DNA of 64,000 nt from Oasisia sp. SBJ-2009 (Eukaryota > Annelida > Polychaeta > Sabellida > Siboglinidae): contig OZ024861.1 in NCBI GenBank assembly GCA_964017155.1, forward strand, positions 48,953,013 through 49,017,012, written 5' to 3'. The position numbers and the translations under genes were made by a program. This document shows positions 47,301 through 58,212 of the stretch, piece by piece. The notes under the pieces are model-generated. The model did no database searches, was not told the DNA's origin, and was given only the letters and a program-made list of their open reading frames with translations. The number at the start of each line of letters is the position of its first letter. Within the stretch, counting starts at the first letter, position 1.

Positions 47301-49187
47301 TGCAAAGCTTGTTTCATCCTAAAAAACGTATGTTTCAGGTGAACGTTCCTAAATCCAGGAGAACGTACTGCAAAGGCAAGAAATGCCGCAAGCACACCAT
47401 GCACAAGGTGATGCAGTATAAGAAGGGCAAAGATTCACTGTCTGCTCAAGGTAAGAACTAATGACTGCATTCATCACCCATACATAGAAAATGTCATAAT
47501 TTATCAGTAAATGAAGCTGTCACTACTGTAGCCAGTTGTTCACTGGCAGCAATTTGTTAATGTTTCAATGACTTGGGATTCAGTTACAACCCATCCTGTG
47601 GTTGGGTTAGGGCTAGGGTCAGTGTGACTACAAGCATTTGGTTGGGTGTGGTGGATGACACATTGACATTTACTAGAAAACCGGGCTAGTTATTAATGAG
47701 TCCATCCTTATCATTACTAATGTACGGACTAGTGGGTAGTTCTACCCCTGGCAGGTCATTCTTTAGCTGTCTGTAGTGTATATATAAACCCTTTATGGTA
47801 AAGCCATCAACTGTTGTGCAATAATCTAAATGGTGGTGGAGCAGCTGTCTCAAGTAGTTGCTCTCTGCTAATAACGTGGCTATGCTGTTTTTATAAATGT
47901 ATGCACAATATAATTATATAATGTCAAATCTTCATGTGGATTTGTTCTTTTTTTTTCAGGGAAACGTCGATATGATCGAAAACAGAGTGGTTATGGTGGT
48001 CAGACAAAGTTGATTTTCCGTAAAAAGGTTTGTGTTCAACCTGTTGTTTACACATAGGGATGTTCCCATTAACACAGACAAGAGGTTTGGGTGTCAGTTG
48101 GTCTCTGTGATGACTGAAATATTCAAAATGTAATTTCTTTTTATTTTCTTGTAATGTAGACTAATGGTCACCTATAGGCAATGTACTTGTATAAAATAGA
48201 AAATGGCCATTTTCCCATTTATGCTGGTGATTACAGTCACTGCATTGTGACCCAGTTTGTAGATGACAACAGTACAGTTGACTTAACACCAGACATGTAA
48301 AAACATATCTCTCTTCTGGTCAGGAGTAAACATACAATAATGTTTTCCCCTTATCTGTGCCAGGTTGTTTGTTATATTATTTCTACCTTTTCCCTTCCAG
48401 AATCCAGCACACTGTAGTTATGGTAATAGGGTTGTCTTCTTTCTGTAGTACATTGTCATGTGTATTTTGTTGCCAGGCAAAGACGACAAAGAAGATCGTG
48501 TTGAAGATGGAGTGTACGGAATGCAAATACAGGAAGCAGCTGGCCATCAAGCGGTGTAAGCACTTCGAGTTGGGAGGAGACAAGAAGAAGAAGGTTTGTG
48601 TTTTTATTCCACTGTCCGTATTCCTCTTCTGTCTGATAGTATCTGTTGATAACGAAACATGACCGAGAATGACAAAATGCAATGTCTATGAATGGAAATC
48701 TTCCTGTGCGTGATGAGATATACATGTGATATTTACTCACAGATTGAAAAACTAGTACCAGGTAATAATAAATGTGTTTCCTTGATATCACCTTGTGTCA
48801 CTTTGTAACATAATATTATATGTTGCGATGTATGTTAATATAAAGGCAATCAATATTATTATTATAACTGATCTTCTTCTTTTTTACTTATATGGTAAGC
48901 TGATTGTAGTACACGTTTTTCTAACTTTTGCATATGCCTCATATGGCCAGCGTAAAATTGCAAACAAGCATGACAATGAAGTGTAGATGGGTCACTAATC
49001 AGTGTTATAGGCATATAAACTGGGTAGTTGTATTGTCTAAAAAAAACCGGCTCTGAACGGCTTTCATCTGGAAACAAAAAATTCATCTCAAAGATGTTTT
49101 ATAATAACGATATAATATTAGTAGTCATAGTTCTTGTCTAATATGCTTTTTTTTTGTGTGTTTCAGGGCCAGATGATCCAGTTCTAA
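44315..49187 (+). CDS. RPL36A: 60S ribosomal protein eL42 (RPL36A/L44), 5 exons
   Basis: eL42 lies at the E site of the large ribosomal subunit. Coding parts are 44315-44317 (ATG only, followed by GTGAGC), 47339-47450, 47960-48027, 48477-48593 and 49167-49187 (TAA). They encode 106 residues in full agreement of phase. The zinc ribbon cysteines are C12 and C17 (YCKGKKC) and C74 and C77 (ECTEC). GGQTK at 51-55 is the conserved loop near the E-site tRNA end, and the protein ends KGQMIQF. Position 56 is leucine (codon TTG) rather than the usual proline. A start codon isolated in exon 1 behind a TOP leader is typical of ribosomal protein genes. Intron 1 (3 kb) is filled with MITEs. A polyadenylation signal lies at 49217. 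Confidence 0.96.
44754..45167. mobile_element. MITE with ~190-bp terminal inverted repeats, copy 1
   Basis: The ends are GGCACTTATGTACAAGTCGG and its inverse. The arms run through TTTGCCAACATTTGATACTT, AATTCAATCAATTATAATCA and TTATGTTTTATAAACAGCGC, leaving a centre of under 100 bp. It lies in RPL36A intron 1. Confidence 0.9.
45211..45607. mobile_element. MITE with ~180-bp terminal inverted repeats, copy 2
   Basis: This has the same ends (GGCACTTATGTAGAAGT) and interior as the 44754 element, but the arms have diverged separately and the left arm lost the TTTATAAACA segment. A third, half-length and decayed copy follows at about 45610-45740. Confidence 0.88.
45992..47041. mobile_element. Non-autonomous piggyBac-like element, TTAA-flanked
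   Basis: CCCTGCAGGTGACCA at the left and TGGTCACCTGCAGGG at the right are perfect 15-bp inverted repeats, flanked by TTAA at 45988-45991 and 47042-47045. TTAA target duplications and CCC...GGG ends are hallmarks of piggyBac transposons. The 1,050-bp interior has no transposase, so movement would have needed enzyme in trans. It lies in RPL36A intron 1. Confidence 0.85.
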
Positions 49188-49216
49188 TCGGTTCCCCGCT
49201 GACTGTATATTGTAAC

Positions 49217-49222
49217 AATAAA
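49217..49222 (+). terminator. Polyadenylation signal of RPL36A
   Basis: AATAAA, 30 bases past the eL42 stop, giving the short 3' UTR usual for ribosomal protein mRNAs. Confidence 0.85.
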
Positions 49223-52050
49223 TCATCTGTACCCTTCACAGAAGTCTGTTGTTTTGTACTCTATAACGGATGAGAATACATCATTTATAATGGCCAAGGG
49301 ACTGTTTCACTAAAGTTCTTATGAGCTTGTAGGCATAATGTTATGCTTTAAAATCAATTTTGCTACTCAGTGAGTACTGGTCACTATAAACAGTTATGGA
49401 ATTACAGTGTTCTTAATTAAGCATCCTGCAAAAGCTTACAGATTCTGATTAATATTTTGAATTTCCTTTCAAGTTCGTATCTTAGATAAACAGTCCCTAG
49501 AAGTGTCATTAACAGGCTTCTTGTTTTGAAAGGCCTTTTTGAATCGTGTACCTTTGTTATTACAAGTAGGAACATGACATCAAGTACTGTATAGTTGAAA
49601 TCAATAGACACTGGATGCATTATTTCCTTATATACAAAACGTTAAACTCTATCTCCACATCGATTGATCTATATTCATTGCATACACCTGCTAATTCAAT
49701 AGAGATCAGCCTCGAGAAACCCCAGTAGCTCGAAATTTCCATCCTTGCACTCCTGGGGTCGCTGTGGCTATTTATGTCGGTATCGGCTCTTCTCTACCCA
49801 TGGCAAAAAATTCCTCTTTGACCTCGACCAATGAAATCGCCCATGAAGAGTGTTATCCGCTTGCAGTCAAGTGACGTAATATTTTTTGTTATATCGGCCA
49901 CCCGCTTCTCGTGTTACATGCAATGTTTAGGATGTGAATGGGTTAATATACCAGACTGGCTATTCGCAGAGCAGTGGTGCCACTGCGAATTAAGAAAACA
50001 CTGCTAATATTCGCAGAGCTGGTAGGAAAGGACGTTTATTGGACAATTAGAACTCGGTGCGTAAGTTGTACTGGCTGCTTACTAAATACACTTGGCGTGT
50101 GATCATAGAAGTATTATATTCTGTCAACAATGACGAGGCGAGAGGCGCAGATAATGTAAGTTGCGTAGGTAGTGTAATGGTTAACGTTCAATTCCCCGTC
50201 ACGGCAGTTATTTTTGTTGTAATTGCTATACTCATATTTTATATATTCTATTTCTTGACTACATTGGTAAATAATATAAATTACCACACTGTTTTACGAA
50301 ACTGAACTACAGGAGAGACGCCCCTGCTCTGCGAATTAGGGAGTCTTTCCTAATCGACAGGCTTGAAATTATATTTATATGATCTATATCATAATTTAAG
50401 CAGACAAGTGTTCACACAAGTCACAATAATATATAGTAGTTAATAACAAATAAATGATGTCAATAGATATATAGATTCATAACACGCATTTATGTAACTG
50501 ACCTTTCTCTCTTATATTTTAACTAGATCAGCTAGCGTAATTATTTTATTGATTCATATTTTTATATTTACATGTATTAATTTATTATTAATTACAATTG
50601 ACACTAATACCGTATTGGTGTAGTTATCTATTATTAATTAACTAATATATAGATATTGCTGATATGCGTATTTACATATATTATATTTTTTTGACTACAT
50701 TAATGCATAATATAAATGACAATAATCCCACCCTTGATTTAATTTCATTTTCTCTAGCTCAGTTCCGTACAACAAATATTATACCTATTCGTTTTAATTG
50801 TACTTTTCTTATTATTGTTAAAGGGAAAACAAAGGCAACGGTTTGGTGATATGGGCCTAATAGAGCTCAGAAAAACTAACAATTTCCAACCTCAATCACA
50901 TTTTTAACGTCTATAAACATCCCGCGTGTACTGCAAGCATGCAAGCTTATATTATATAAACGATGTTTTTAACAATGATAACGAAACAATAACACATTAT
51001 TATTGTTGAATGCTCCAAAACTATTGTCCCGATAATTAATACAGTGTTTTGTCCAAAAATAATTATTACATATCTGGTGGTGGAAATATAATTCATGAGT
51101 AGAAAATTGTATAGCTTAAAATTCAATAATATTTTCTTATGCATACTGTGTGTATGTGCTGAATGAAAATTATTGTTACGTCGTAATTAGTTTACCATCT
51201 TAATTATTTATTACCTTTACATTAATTTACCACTATTGTTGTTATATATGGAATTTGTATGGGTTCTTTTTAATACTGATAGGTCACTTAGTTAATTACA
51301 TAGACACACATATTTTCATTATTTATTTTGAAATATTATCTGTGGGTAGTATTCTTCTTATTGTATTTTTAATAGCAGTATGTTGTGAAGCGCCACAACC
51401 AATTATGGATGTAACGCTATATAAATAAAATACTATATTATAATAAAACTTATAATTTCCTGCAAATCATGGTGATGATAATAATTAATTATTACTATAT
51501 TATTTACAATTAATTAAACTATTTTGCGCGTGCGAATGCAGTAAGTAAAGTTTATCAATATTCGCGCGCACAAACGTGCCGTCTAATGGCATTTTGTGTA
51601 AGGCTAACTTATTTTTGCGATTTTACGGTACCGGCCAGCGGTTATCGAAATTGCCGTCGACATCAGCGCGTTTGTTTTATGGACTTTCTTCGTTAGAGGA
51701 ATGCAAGTGATTTTATTTTATATTGTAGTGTATGTATATGTATGTATATATAAGTTTGGCGGCTGTTGGTGGTCGTTTTGATGGTTAGGTCAATCAAATT
51801 GGGTCGTCTTGGATCGGCGCTGTGTCTGTGACTGTCCCAACGAATCCACCAAAACACTGTTTCAGTTTTGCTCGATTCAAAGGTTAACAAGAAGACATCT
51901 TAGTGATACTGTCTTTCACTGTACTATTACCATAAGCGTATGAGGAACAGTGTGGCATATTGCTGTCGCGATTTCGTGGTAAAACTGTTAGCGTACCGCT
52001 TGGCTCTCTGTTATGACAGCTGAACCAGCAGACGACTCTCTGACGTATTA
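49223..52050. other. AT-rich intergenic region without recognised genes
   Basis: No conserved protein was recognised. Between 49965 and 50335 the motif CTATTCGCAGAGC/GCTCTGCGAAT occurs in both orientations, suggesting a decayed foldback element; related sequence is at 62600-62665. A SINE-like GCTATATAAATAA tail lies near 51418. Confidence 0.5.
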
Positions 52051-52511
52051 GGCCGACTTCGATTGAGCTACTCGAGTTACTCGCGTAACTCCAACGTGGT
52101 ATCCGGTTTATGATAATTTAACTGCGCGCGCAGTACTACGCGCGTAATCCAACTGAACACCGATGATCGTGATCACGGACATAAACCCCTTATGTAAATA
52201 AATTAAATAAAGTAATATGTTGTTTAGTGTGTAAATTATGACGTTCATGTTCTTGGACTTTAATTATAATTCATACAATGTGTTGACTTTAATCCATATT
52301 GAAGTCCTTAAATGATTGTATCATGTAATGTTTAATTAATTTCTTATGCGGTAGGGGGCCTACGTAAGTTACTCGAGTGAATCCTGTAAAACTCGCGATT
52401 GCCTCGAGTAACTAATCTAGGTCAAAAATGGTCACGTGCTCGAGTGATCTCGGCTGTTCGATTGGGACTCGGGTTACGCGAGTTACTCGCGTAGCTCAAT
52501 CGAAGTCGGCC
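52051..52511. mobile_element. MITE, GGCCGACTT family (Harbinger-like), TTA target duplication
   Basis: The ends GGCCGACTTCGATTGAGCTA and its inverse are flanked on both sides by TTA (52048-52050 and 52512-52514), the target size of PIF/Harbinger elements. Inverted relative to the 33654 copy. No transposase is present. Confidence 0.85.
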
Positions 52512-53054
52512 TTACTTTTCCAAACTGCTGGGTTGTGATTGGTTGCAAGGTCCAAGATGGGCCGGTTCATGGTGTCGGTGATTCAGCTAGATGTTCCCAC
52601 TTTAAGACCACTTTCTGAGGTAACCACTAAGGTGAAAAATTGGATTGTAGATGCAAATGATTAGCTAGTGTAAACTCTTTTAGGTGCATAACACCAAACT
52701 GTTGCCTTTTTTTCGCTTTAATTACTATATTCAACCCTACTGAACGGGAAAGGCTAAAAGCCCTAGTTTTCGAGAACATGACGTCACCCATTTACGTGTA
52801 GTTCTATATTTACATGCCGCGCATGGATATAATCTGATAAGCGCGCCGTTAACGGGTTATGGAACGGAAACAAAGAGAAGGAAGCAATTTCTTGCCAGAA
52901 ATGTGTTAGTAAATGACTAAATAATCGTAATGGCACTTTCGATAGTGAGTATGGGCTGTTGTGGACGATGGCAATGCCGGCCTATCGACGTTGACTTTAT
53001 CTTGGGCGAGTATCTGGTATTCTCCAGTCCCGTCAAGCCTCCAGTGGCTACACG

Positions 53055-53185
53055 GTGATCTCGGCCATTCGCGACCTCGGCCTGAGTGATCTCGGCCTGA
53101 GTAATCTCGGCCTGAGTAGTCTCGGCCTGTTTCGGTGATCTCGGCCTGTGCGACAGTGATCTCGGTCTTTAATTTATAGCCAGTG
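53055..53185. repeat. 15-bp minisatellite GTGATCTCGGCCTGA
   Basis: About six to seven imperfect units of GATCTCGGCCTGAGT. Related GAGTGATCTCGGCTG occurs in the adjacent MITE arm (near 52443), so the MITE may be the source. Confidence 0.8.
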
Positions 53186-53912
53186 ATCTTGGCCCGTACA
53201 GGGGTGATGCTCACCAATATAATGAAGTGATATGATGGTACAGCATATGACATATGTACGTATATCATGTTGCAAAAATATGCAATGCAATAAAGAAGCT
53301 GTGACGATCAGTCTTGATTTTGTTCTTATTTGTTGCCCATTGATAAATCCCCAAGTGTTATCATTGAATGTATTGAACCTGCAATGCAATACAAATGTTG
53401 CGATGATCCGCCGCGATCTCATTTTTATATCTTGCCTATTCACGATTCCCACGTTTTGAGCATTGAACCTGTTTGAATGGATTATGCTTTTATAATATTC
53501 TTCTAGGATTCCAGTTTTACGTTGTTTTATTTTTGGAATTATAACTACGAAACCGAGTTGTTAATGCAATACACACTAATAAAAAGGGTAGAATGCATGG
53601 TAATGTAGGAAATTGTTTCGCAATAGTCCTTTTCTTATTATTTATATTTGATTTGTGTCTGTTGGGAAGGTGCGAACGTAATCGACTTCCAATTGTTGCT
53701 TAGCTATATCAAGCACAACTTTTCGTTTGTCTTTGATTTATGGGCTGTGTGAACGTGTTTTGAGGCACGCCATAGTAATCGGCTGTCTACTCGTGCATTA
53801 CGCTATTGCGCATATTCCTCCTTAATTCATGCTTTTTCTTTGATTTGTTAAGACGCATGGAAACAACGTGGACAGAAATATTTGGTTTGCGAATGCCTTA
53901 AAGAGATCGCAT

Positions 53913-53930
53913 GAGCACACACACACACAT

Positions 53931-54000
<70 letters not shown>
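53913..54000. repeat. (CA)n microsatellite
   Basis: Dinucleotide run; the overlapping His/Thr frame is an artefact. Confidence 0.97.
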
Positions 54001-54002
<2 letters not shown>

Positions 54003-54307
54003 GACTATTAGGGTTTTTCCAACGGAAAGGCTAAAAGCACGATTATTTATACATACATACATGCATGCATGCATGTATGTATACATGTATGTAATCCACC
54101 CACCCTCATTCCCCAACTACTCCAGCTTAGACAGCCTACTGTTTGGATTTGTGGTTTCTGGGCATACATGCATACATGCATACATACATACATACACACA
54201 CATATATACATACAATCTTGTCTTTTCCTGAAATTTTTGTTTAACTTAATAATTGTATAAATATATTAATTAAAAAACTACTAATTTACTTTATATTTTT
54301 AGAAGAT

Positions 54308-54308
54308 A

Positions 54309-54341
<33 letters not shown>

Positions 54342-54742
54342 AGGACATTTTATAATTATGTATTAACTAGTTTACACCACAATTATTGTTAAATAGAAAA
54401 TATATTATTTAAATTTTGTCTTTATTTATTTATTATATTAAAATATGTTTTTCATTTTAAAGAACAAAATTTATTATATACAATGTATATCTTATATCTA
54501 TATCTTATATTTATTTGCCATATTTTATTGTATATATATAGGCACTATATGAGTCAACGCCAGACTACATTCCAATTCATCATGCAAATGCACGTTGAAT
54601 TTGGCAATAAAGCTTTATTATACATACATACATACATACATACATACATACATACATACATACATACATACATACATACATACACACACACACATATATA
54701 TGTATATATATATACATACATACATACATACATACATACATC
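54308..54742. repeat. (AT)n and (CATA)n microsatellites
   Basis: An AT run at 54308-54335 and CATA tetramers over 54625-54742 with a short CA/TA centre. Open frames of Tyr/Ile/His repeats here are artefacts. Confidence 0.95.
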
Positions 54743-55063
54743 CATGCATAAGCCTACATAAATACAATTATAGTAAACATTAATATAAAACGCATATATG
54801 TATATATAATTGGTTTGCAATGTTCAGGGTTTTAGTGTGCATTTTCAAAATATTACCCCTAATGACAGAGCATAATATATTTGGAATGGAAGGCCAGTAA
54901 TCATTCATAGGCTCGCCGGTATGTTCAGGGTCTAATTAAGATATTCACCACATTAAAGACAAACGAAAATTGTCCGGAATAGCTTGACAGTATAAATTAT
55001 TATTGTAGGCCTGTGCATGGGAACTCTATGAGTACGTGCCAACGTACGTGTGCATGCACACGT

Positions 55064-55332
55064 GTGTGTGTACATGCGAGCGTGCCCGCGCATGTATGTA
55101 TGTGCGTGCGTGATATATAATAAATTTATAGTAAATATCACGCATTTCACCCATAATAAAATGCATGCACTAGCCTGTAGATAAACGGTCACGAATGCTC
55201 GGGCTTTTAGCGTTTTCTCTTACGAGACTAACAGCTCGATATATATATATATATATATGCGTGATATTTACTATAAATTTATTATATATCACGCACGCAC
55301 ATACGTACATGCGCGGGCACGCTCGCATGTAC

Positions 55333-55409
<77 letters not shown>

Positions 55410-55545
55410 GCTGTTAGTCTCGTAAGAGAAAACGCTAAAAGCCCGAGCATTCGTGACCGTTTATCTAGAGGCTAGAGCATGCAATTTATTATGGGTGAAA
55501 TGCGTGATATTTACTATAAATTTATTATATATCACGCATATATAT
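55064..55545. repeat. Nested palindrome array around (AT)n
   Basis: The segment 55064-55145 (with ATATAATAAATTTATAGTAA) recurs inverted at 55255-55330. The segment 55108-55240 (GGTCACGAATGCTCGGGCTT and TCTTACGAGACTAACAGC) recurs inverted at 55405-55540. A pure AT run (55333-55406) sits between. Confidence 0.88.
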
Positions 55546-55648
55546 ATATATAAATGTTGATATACATAATAGTTTTTCTAGTCACTTGGTATTTTTTTCA
55601 TGTTTATGTGGACATCTGTATGACAGTCTGAAATAAAGATATTGAATA

Positions 55649-55649
<1 letters not shown>

Positions 55650-55695
<46 letters not shown>

Positions 55696-55730
55696 TATAT
55701 ATAATATGCGTGCGTGCGTGCGTGCATGTG

Positions 55731-55794
<64 letters not shown>

Positions 55795-55800
55795 TGGGTG
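55650..55800. repeat. (AT)n followed by (GTGC)n microsatellite
   Basis: AT dinucleotides pass into nearly 90 bases of GTGC tetramers, directly adjoining the 5' side of the 55801-56039 hairpin repeat. Confidence 0.97.
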
Positions 55801-56039
55801 TGTGTGTATACGTATAAATGGGTCTGAATGTTCGTGCCCAGATTTTGGCTTTTTCGCCTATGAATATTTCCGTGATTATTAAACTTATATTAATGATAAT
55901 AATTAAATTGTTGTTCCCAGTACACACTATGAAGACATTTCTTTTACCGCATGCAATCTATGAACTGGTCACGAAAACTCGGGCTTTTAGCGTTTCCTAC
56001 TAGAAAATGATAAAAGCCCGAGTTTTCGTGACCAGTGAC
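55784..56039 (-). mobile_element. Non-autonomous hairpin retroelement candidate, donor-like copy
   Basis: Essentially identical to the 266-bp insertion at 56646-56911. It ends in a long hairpin (GGTCACGAAAACTCGGGCTT, spacer, AAGCCCGAGTTTTCGTGACC). Read on the minus strand it starts with the hairpin and ends in a GCAC microsatellite tail, as retroposed elements do. Confidence 0.7.
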
Positions 56040-56261
56040 ACACGGGAAACGGCCGCACAGTAAAATATGACTATTACATATATCGTGTATAATGCAGAAA
56101 TCTTAAAACTACTTCTTGATTACACCAATAAGCTTGTGACACACACACACTTTCTTTAATTACATGTTCACTTGGGAACTATATCCCAACTATAGGATCC
56201 AAGATGGCTGCCGTGGCGTGAGACCACACTTTTCGTTGGGAAGGTAATTTGGAAAAATAAC

Positions 56262-57277
56262 ATGCCAAAAGCACGAAAGCCCTCCAGTGTCACTGACAGT
56301 GATGTCGGTGACACTGTGGTGATGGTAATGAGGTTCGTAGAGTTACTGAAAGACGAGGGGGTACTTAAAACTTTGAGGTCTGCTTTGTACCCGCAGGCGC
56401 TATCGGACAAGGTTGATAAACTGACCGAGACAATAGCGTGCCTGACGTCGCAGCTCGAAAACAAAGAAATAAAAATCACTGCCCTGGAAGAGAGGGTGGA
56501 ACGACTAGAGGGTGAGTGCGACAGACTGGAGCAGTATTCCCGTAGGGGAAATTTGCGATTTAGCGGCATCCCTGAGACTGGGGAGGGAGAGGACACTACG
56601 GCAAAGGTGGTCGACATTATCAATACCAAAATGGCCTTTACCCCCGTGCGTGCGTGCGTGCGTGCGTGGGTGTGTGTGTATACGTATAAATGGGTCTGAA
56701 TGTTCGTGCCCAGATTTTGGCTTTTTCGCCTATGAATATTTCCGTGATTATTAAACTTATATTAATGATAATAATTAAATTGTTGTTCCCAGTACACACT
56801 ATGAAGACATTTCTTTTACCGCATGCAATCTATGAACTGGTCACGAAAACTCGGGCTTTTAGCGTTTCCTACTAGAAAATGATAAAAGCCCGAGTTTTCG
56901 TGACCAGTGACATGGCCTTTACCCCCCCCCCCCCCCCTGTGTCTCAGGAGGACATTCTTGTCAGCCACAGGTTGGGAAAGAGGAGCGACACTGGCGACCG
57001 GCGCCGCGTCGTAATTGTTCGTTTCAACAGAGTTACGGTGCGTGACGGGGTCATCCGGGCGCGGCGCCGATTACGCAATAACGACAGCACCGAGCCAATC
57101 TACATCAACGAGGATTTGACGCAGCGCCGCGCTGCACTTGCCGCCGCGACAAGGCAGATGAAGAAAACCCACAAGATCAACGACTGCTGGACGTACAATG
57201 GGAAAATTGTGATAAAGACCTTGACCAACATAATCAAGGTCATCAACACGGAGGCGGAGATTGATAATCTTCGCTAA
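56262..57277 (+). pseudogene. LINE ORF1 protein, interrupted by an insertion
   Basis: The first part (56262-56645) starts MPKARKPSSVTDSDVG, has a coiled coil (DKVDKLTETIACLTSQLENK ... ALEERVERLEGECDRLEQYS) and enters the RRM-like region with RRGNLRFSGIPE. The second part (about 56927-57277) has SHRLGKRSDTGDRRRVVIVR and the C-terminal domain to DNLR. The design is that of L1-type nucleic-acid chaperone ORF1p. The 266-bp insertion with 15-bp target duplication breaks the frame. Confidence 0.85.
56646..56911 (-). mobile_element. 266-bp insertion with 15-bp target-site duplication in LINE ORF1
   Basis: ATGGCCTTTACCCCC flanks both sides (56631-56645 and 56912-56926). The insert is essentially identical to 55784-56039. 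On the minus strand it begins with a 5' hairpin and ends in (GCAC)n. Confidence 0.9.
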
Positions 57278-58212
57278 ACGCTGAAACCCGGCCGTAGTGA
57301 CTTTTGATCGGGATCATCCACATTGTCCGTTAACATGAACGTTTACCAGAACCAATGTCTGTCATATGAATGTTTTATCTATATTATATATTTTTCTCTT
57401 CTGTTTTTATTATATAGTTTGCAAGTACGTTATTAACTATGAAGCTGTGACATTCCTAGATGGTCTGTTAACATTAGGCTGACTGTACGTTATGTAAATT
57501 ATTAATTATCGCTAGGCATTTTAATTTAAATAATGAAGTATGTTACCATTAGGCTGATTGTACTTTATGTTAATTATTAATTATCGCTAGGCATTTTAAT
57601 CTAAATTATGAAATAAATTATAGATATATGGTGCTATTCTTGTTCTAATGGTCACACACGTGATATTTAGAATTATACTACCTTAATATTTTGTGTTTTT
57701 CATTGAAATATTAGTTAAGGTAAACCAGTCAACTTAATTTGTGTTTCATATCAACTAAATGTTATTTATGTTGATTGATATATTCTGGTATCTCTAAATT
57801 ATCACAGCGAAATATTTATGTTCGCTTCTTTATCAGTAAAATGCATTTATTTTTAAGCAGTGGCGTGTTAAAAAAACATTTAAAAGGGCAATACCTCTCC
57901 CATGAAAAAAGGTCATCTTGCATTTCATAATGCAAACGGATATCACATGATGTTCTTGACTTCATGTGACGTTGGCTTTTTTATGTTTATTTTGTTTTGT
58001 CTTGAGACTACAATCCGTGTGATGTATGTCTCCACCTACTCATTGTGTTTAATACTTTTTTATGTTATGAAAGTACGCAACACTGGAAGAATTAATCTGT
58101 TTATGCATTTGTATTACATGTTTTACTATTTGAATTGTTTCACAACTAGCAGATATTTACAGAACTGTTTGAAAAATGTTACAAGCAAATATATAAAATA
58201 CGAACTGAACAA

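Noticed and set aside
52530..52620. THAP-like zinc finger start (VIGCKVQDGP)
   Set aside because: Only one cysteine fits and a stop follows after about 30 residues.
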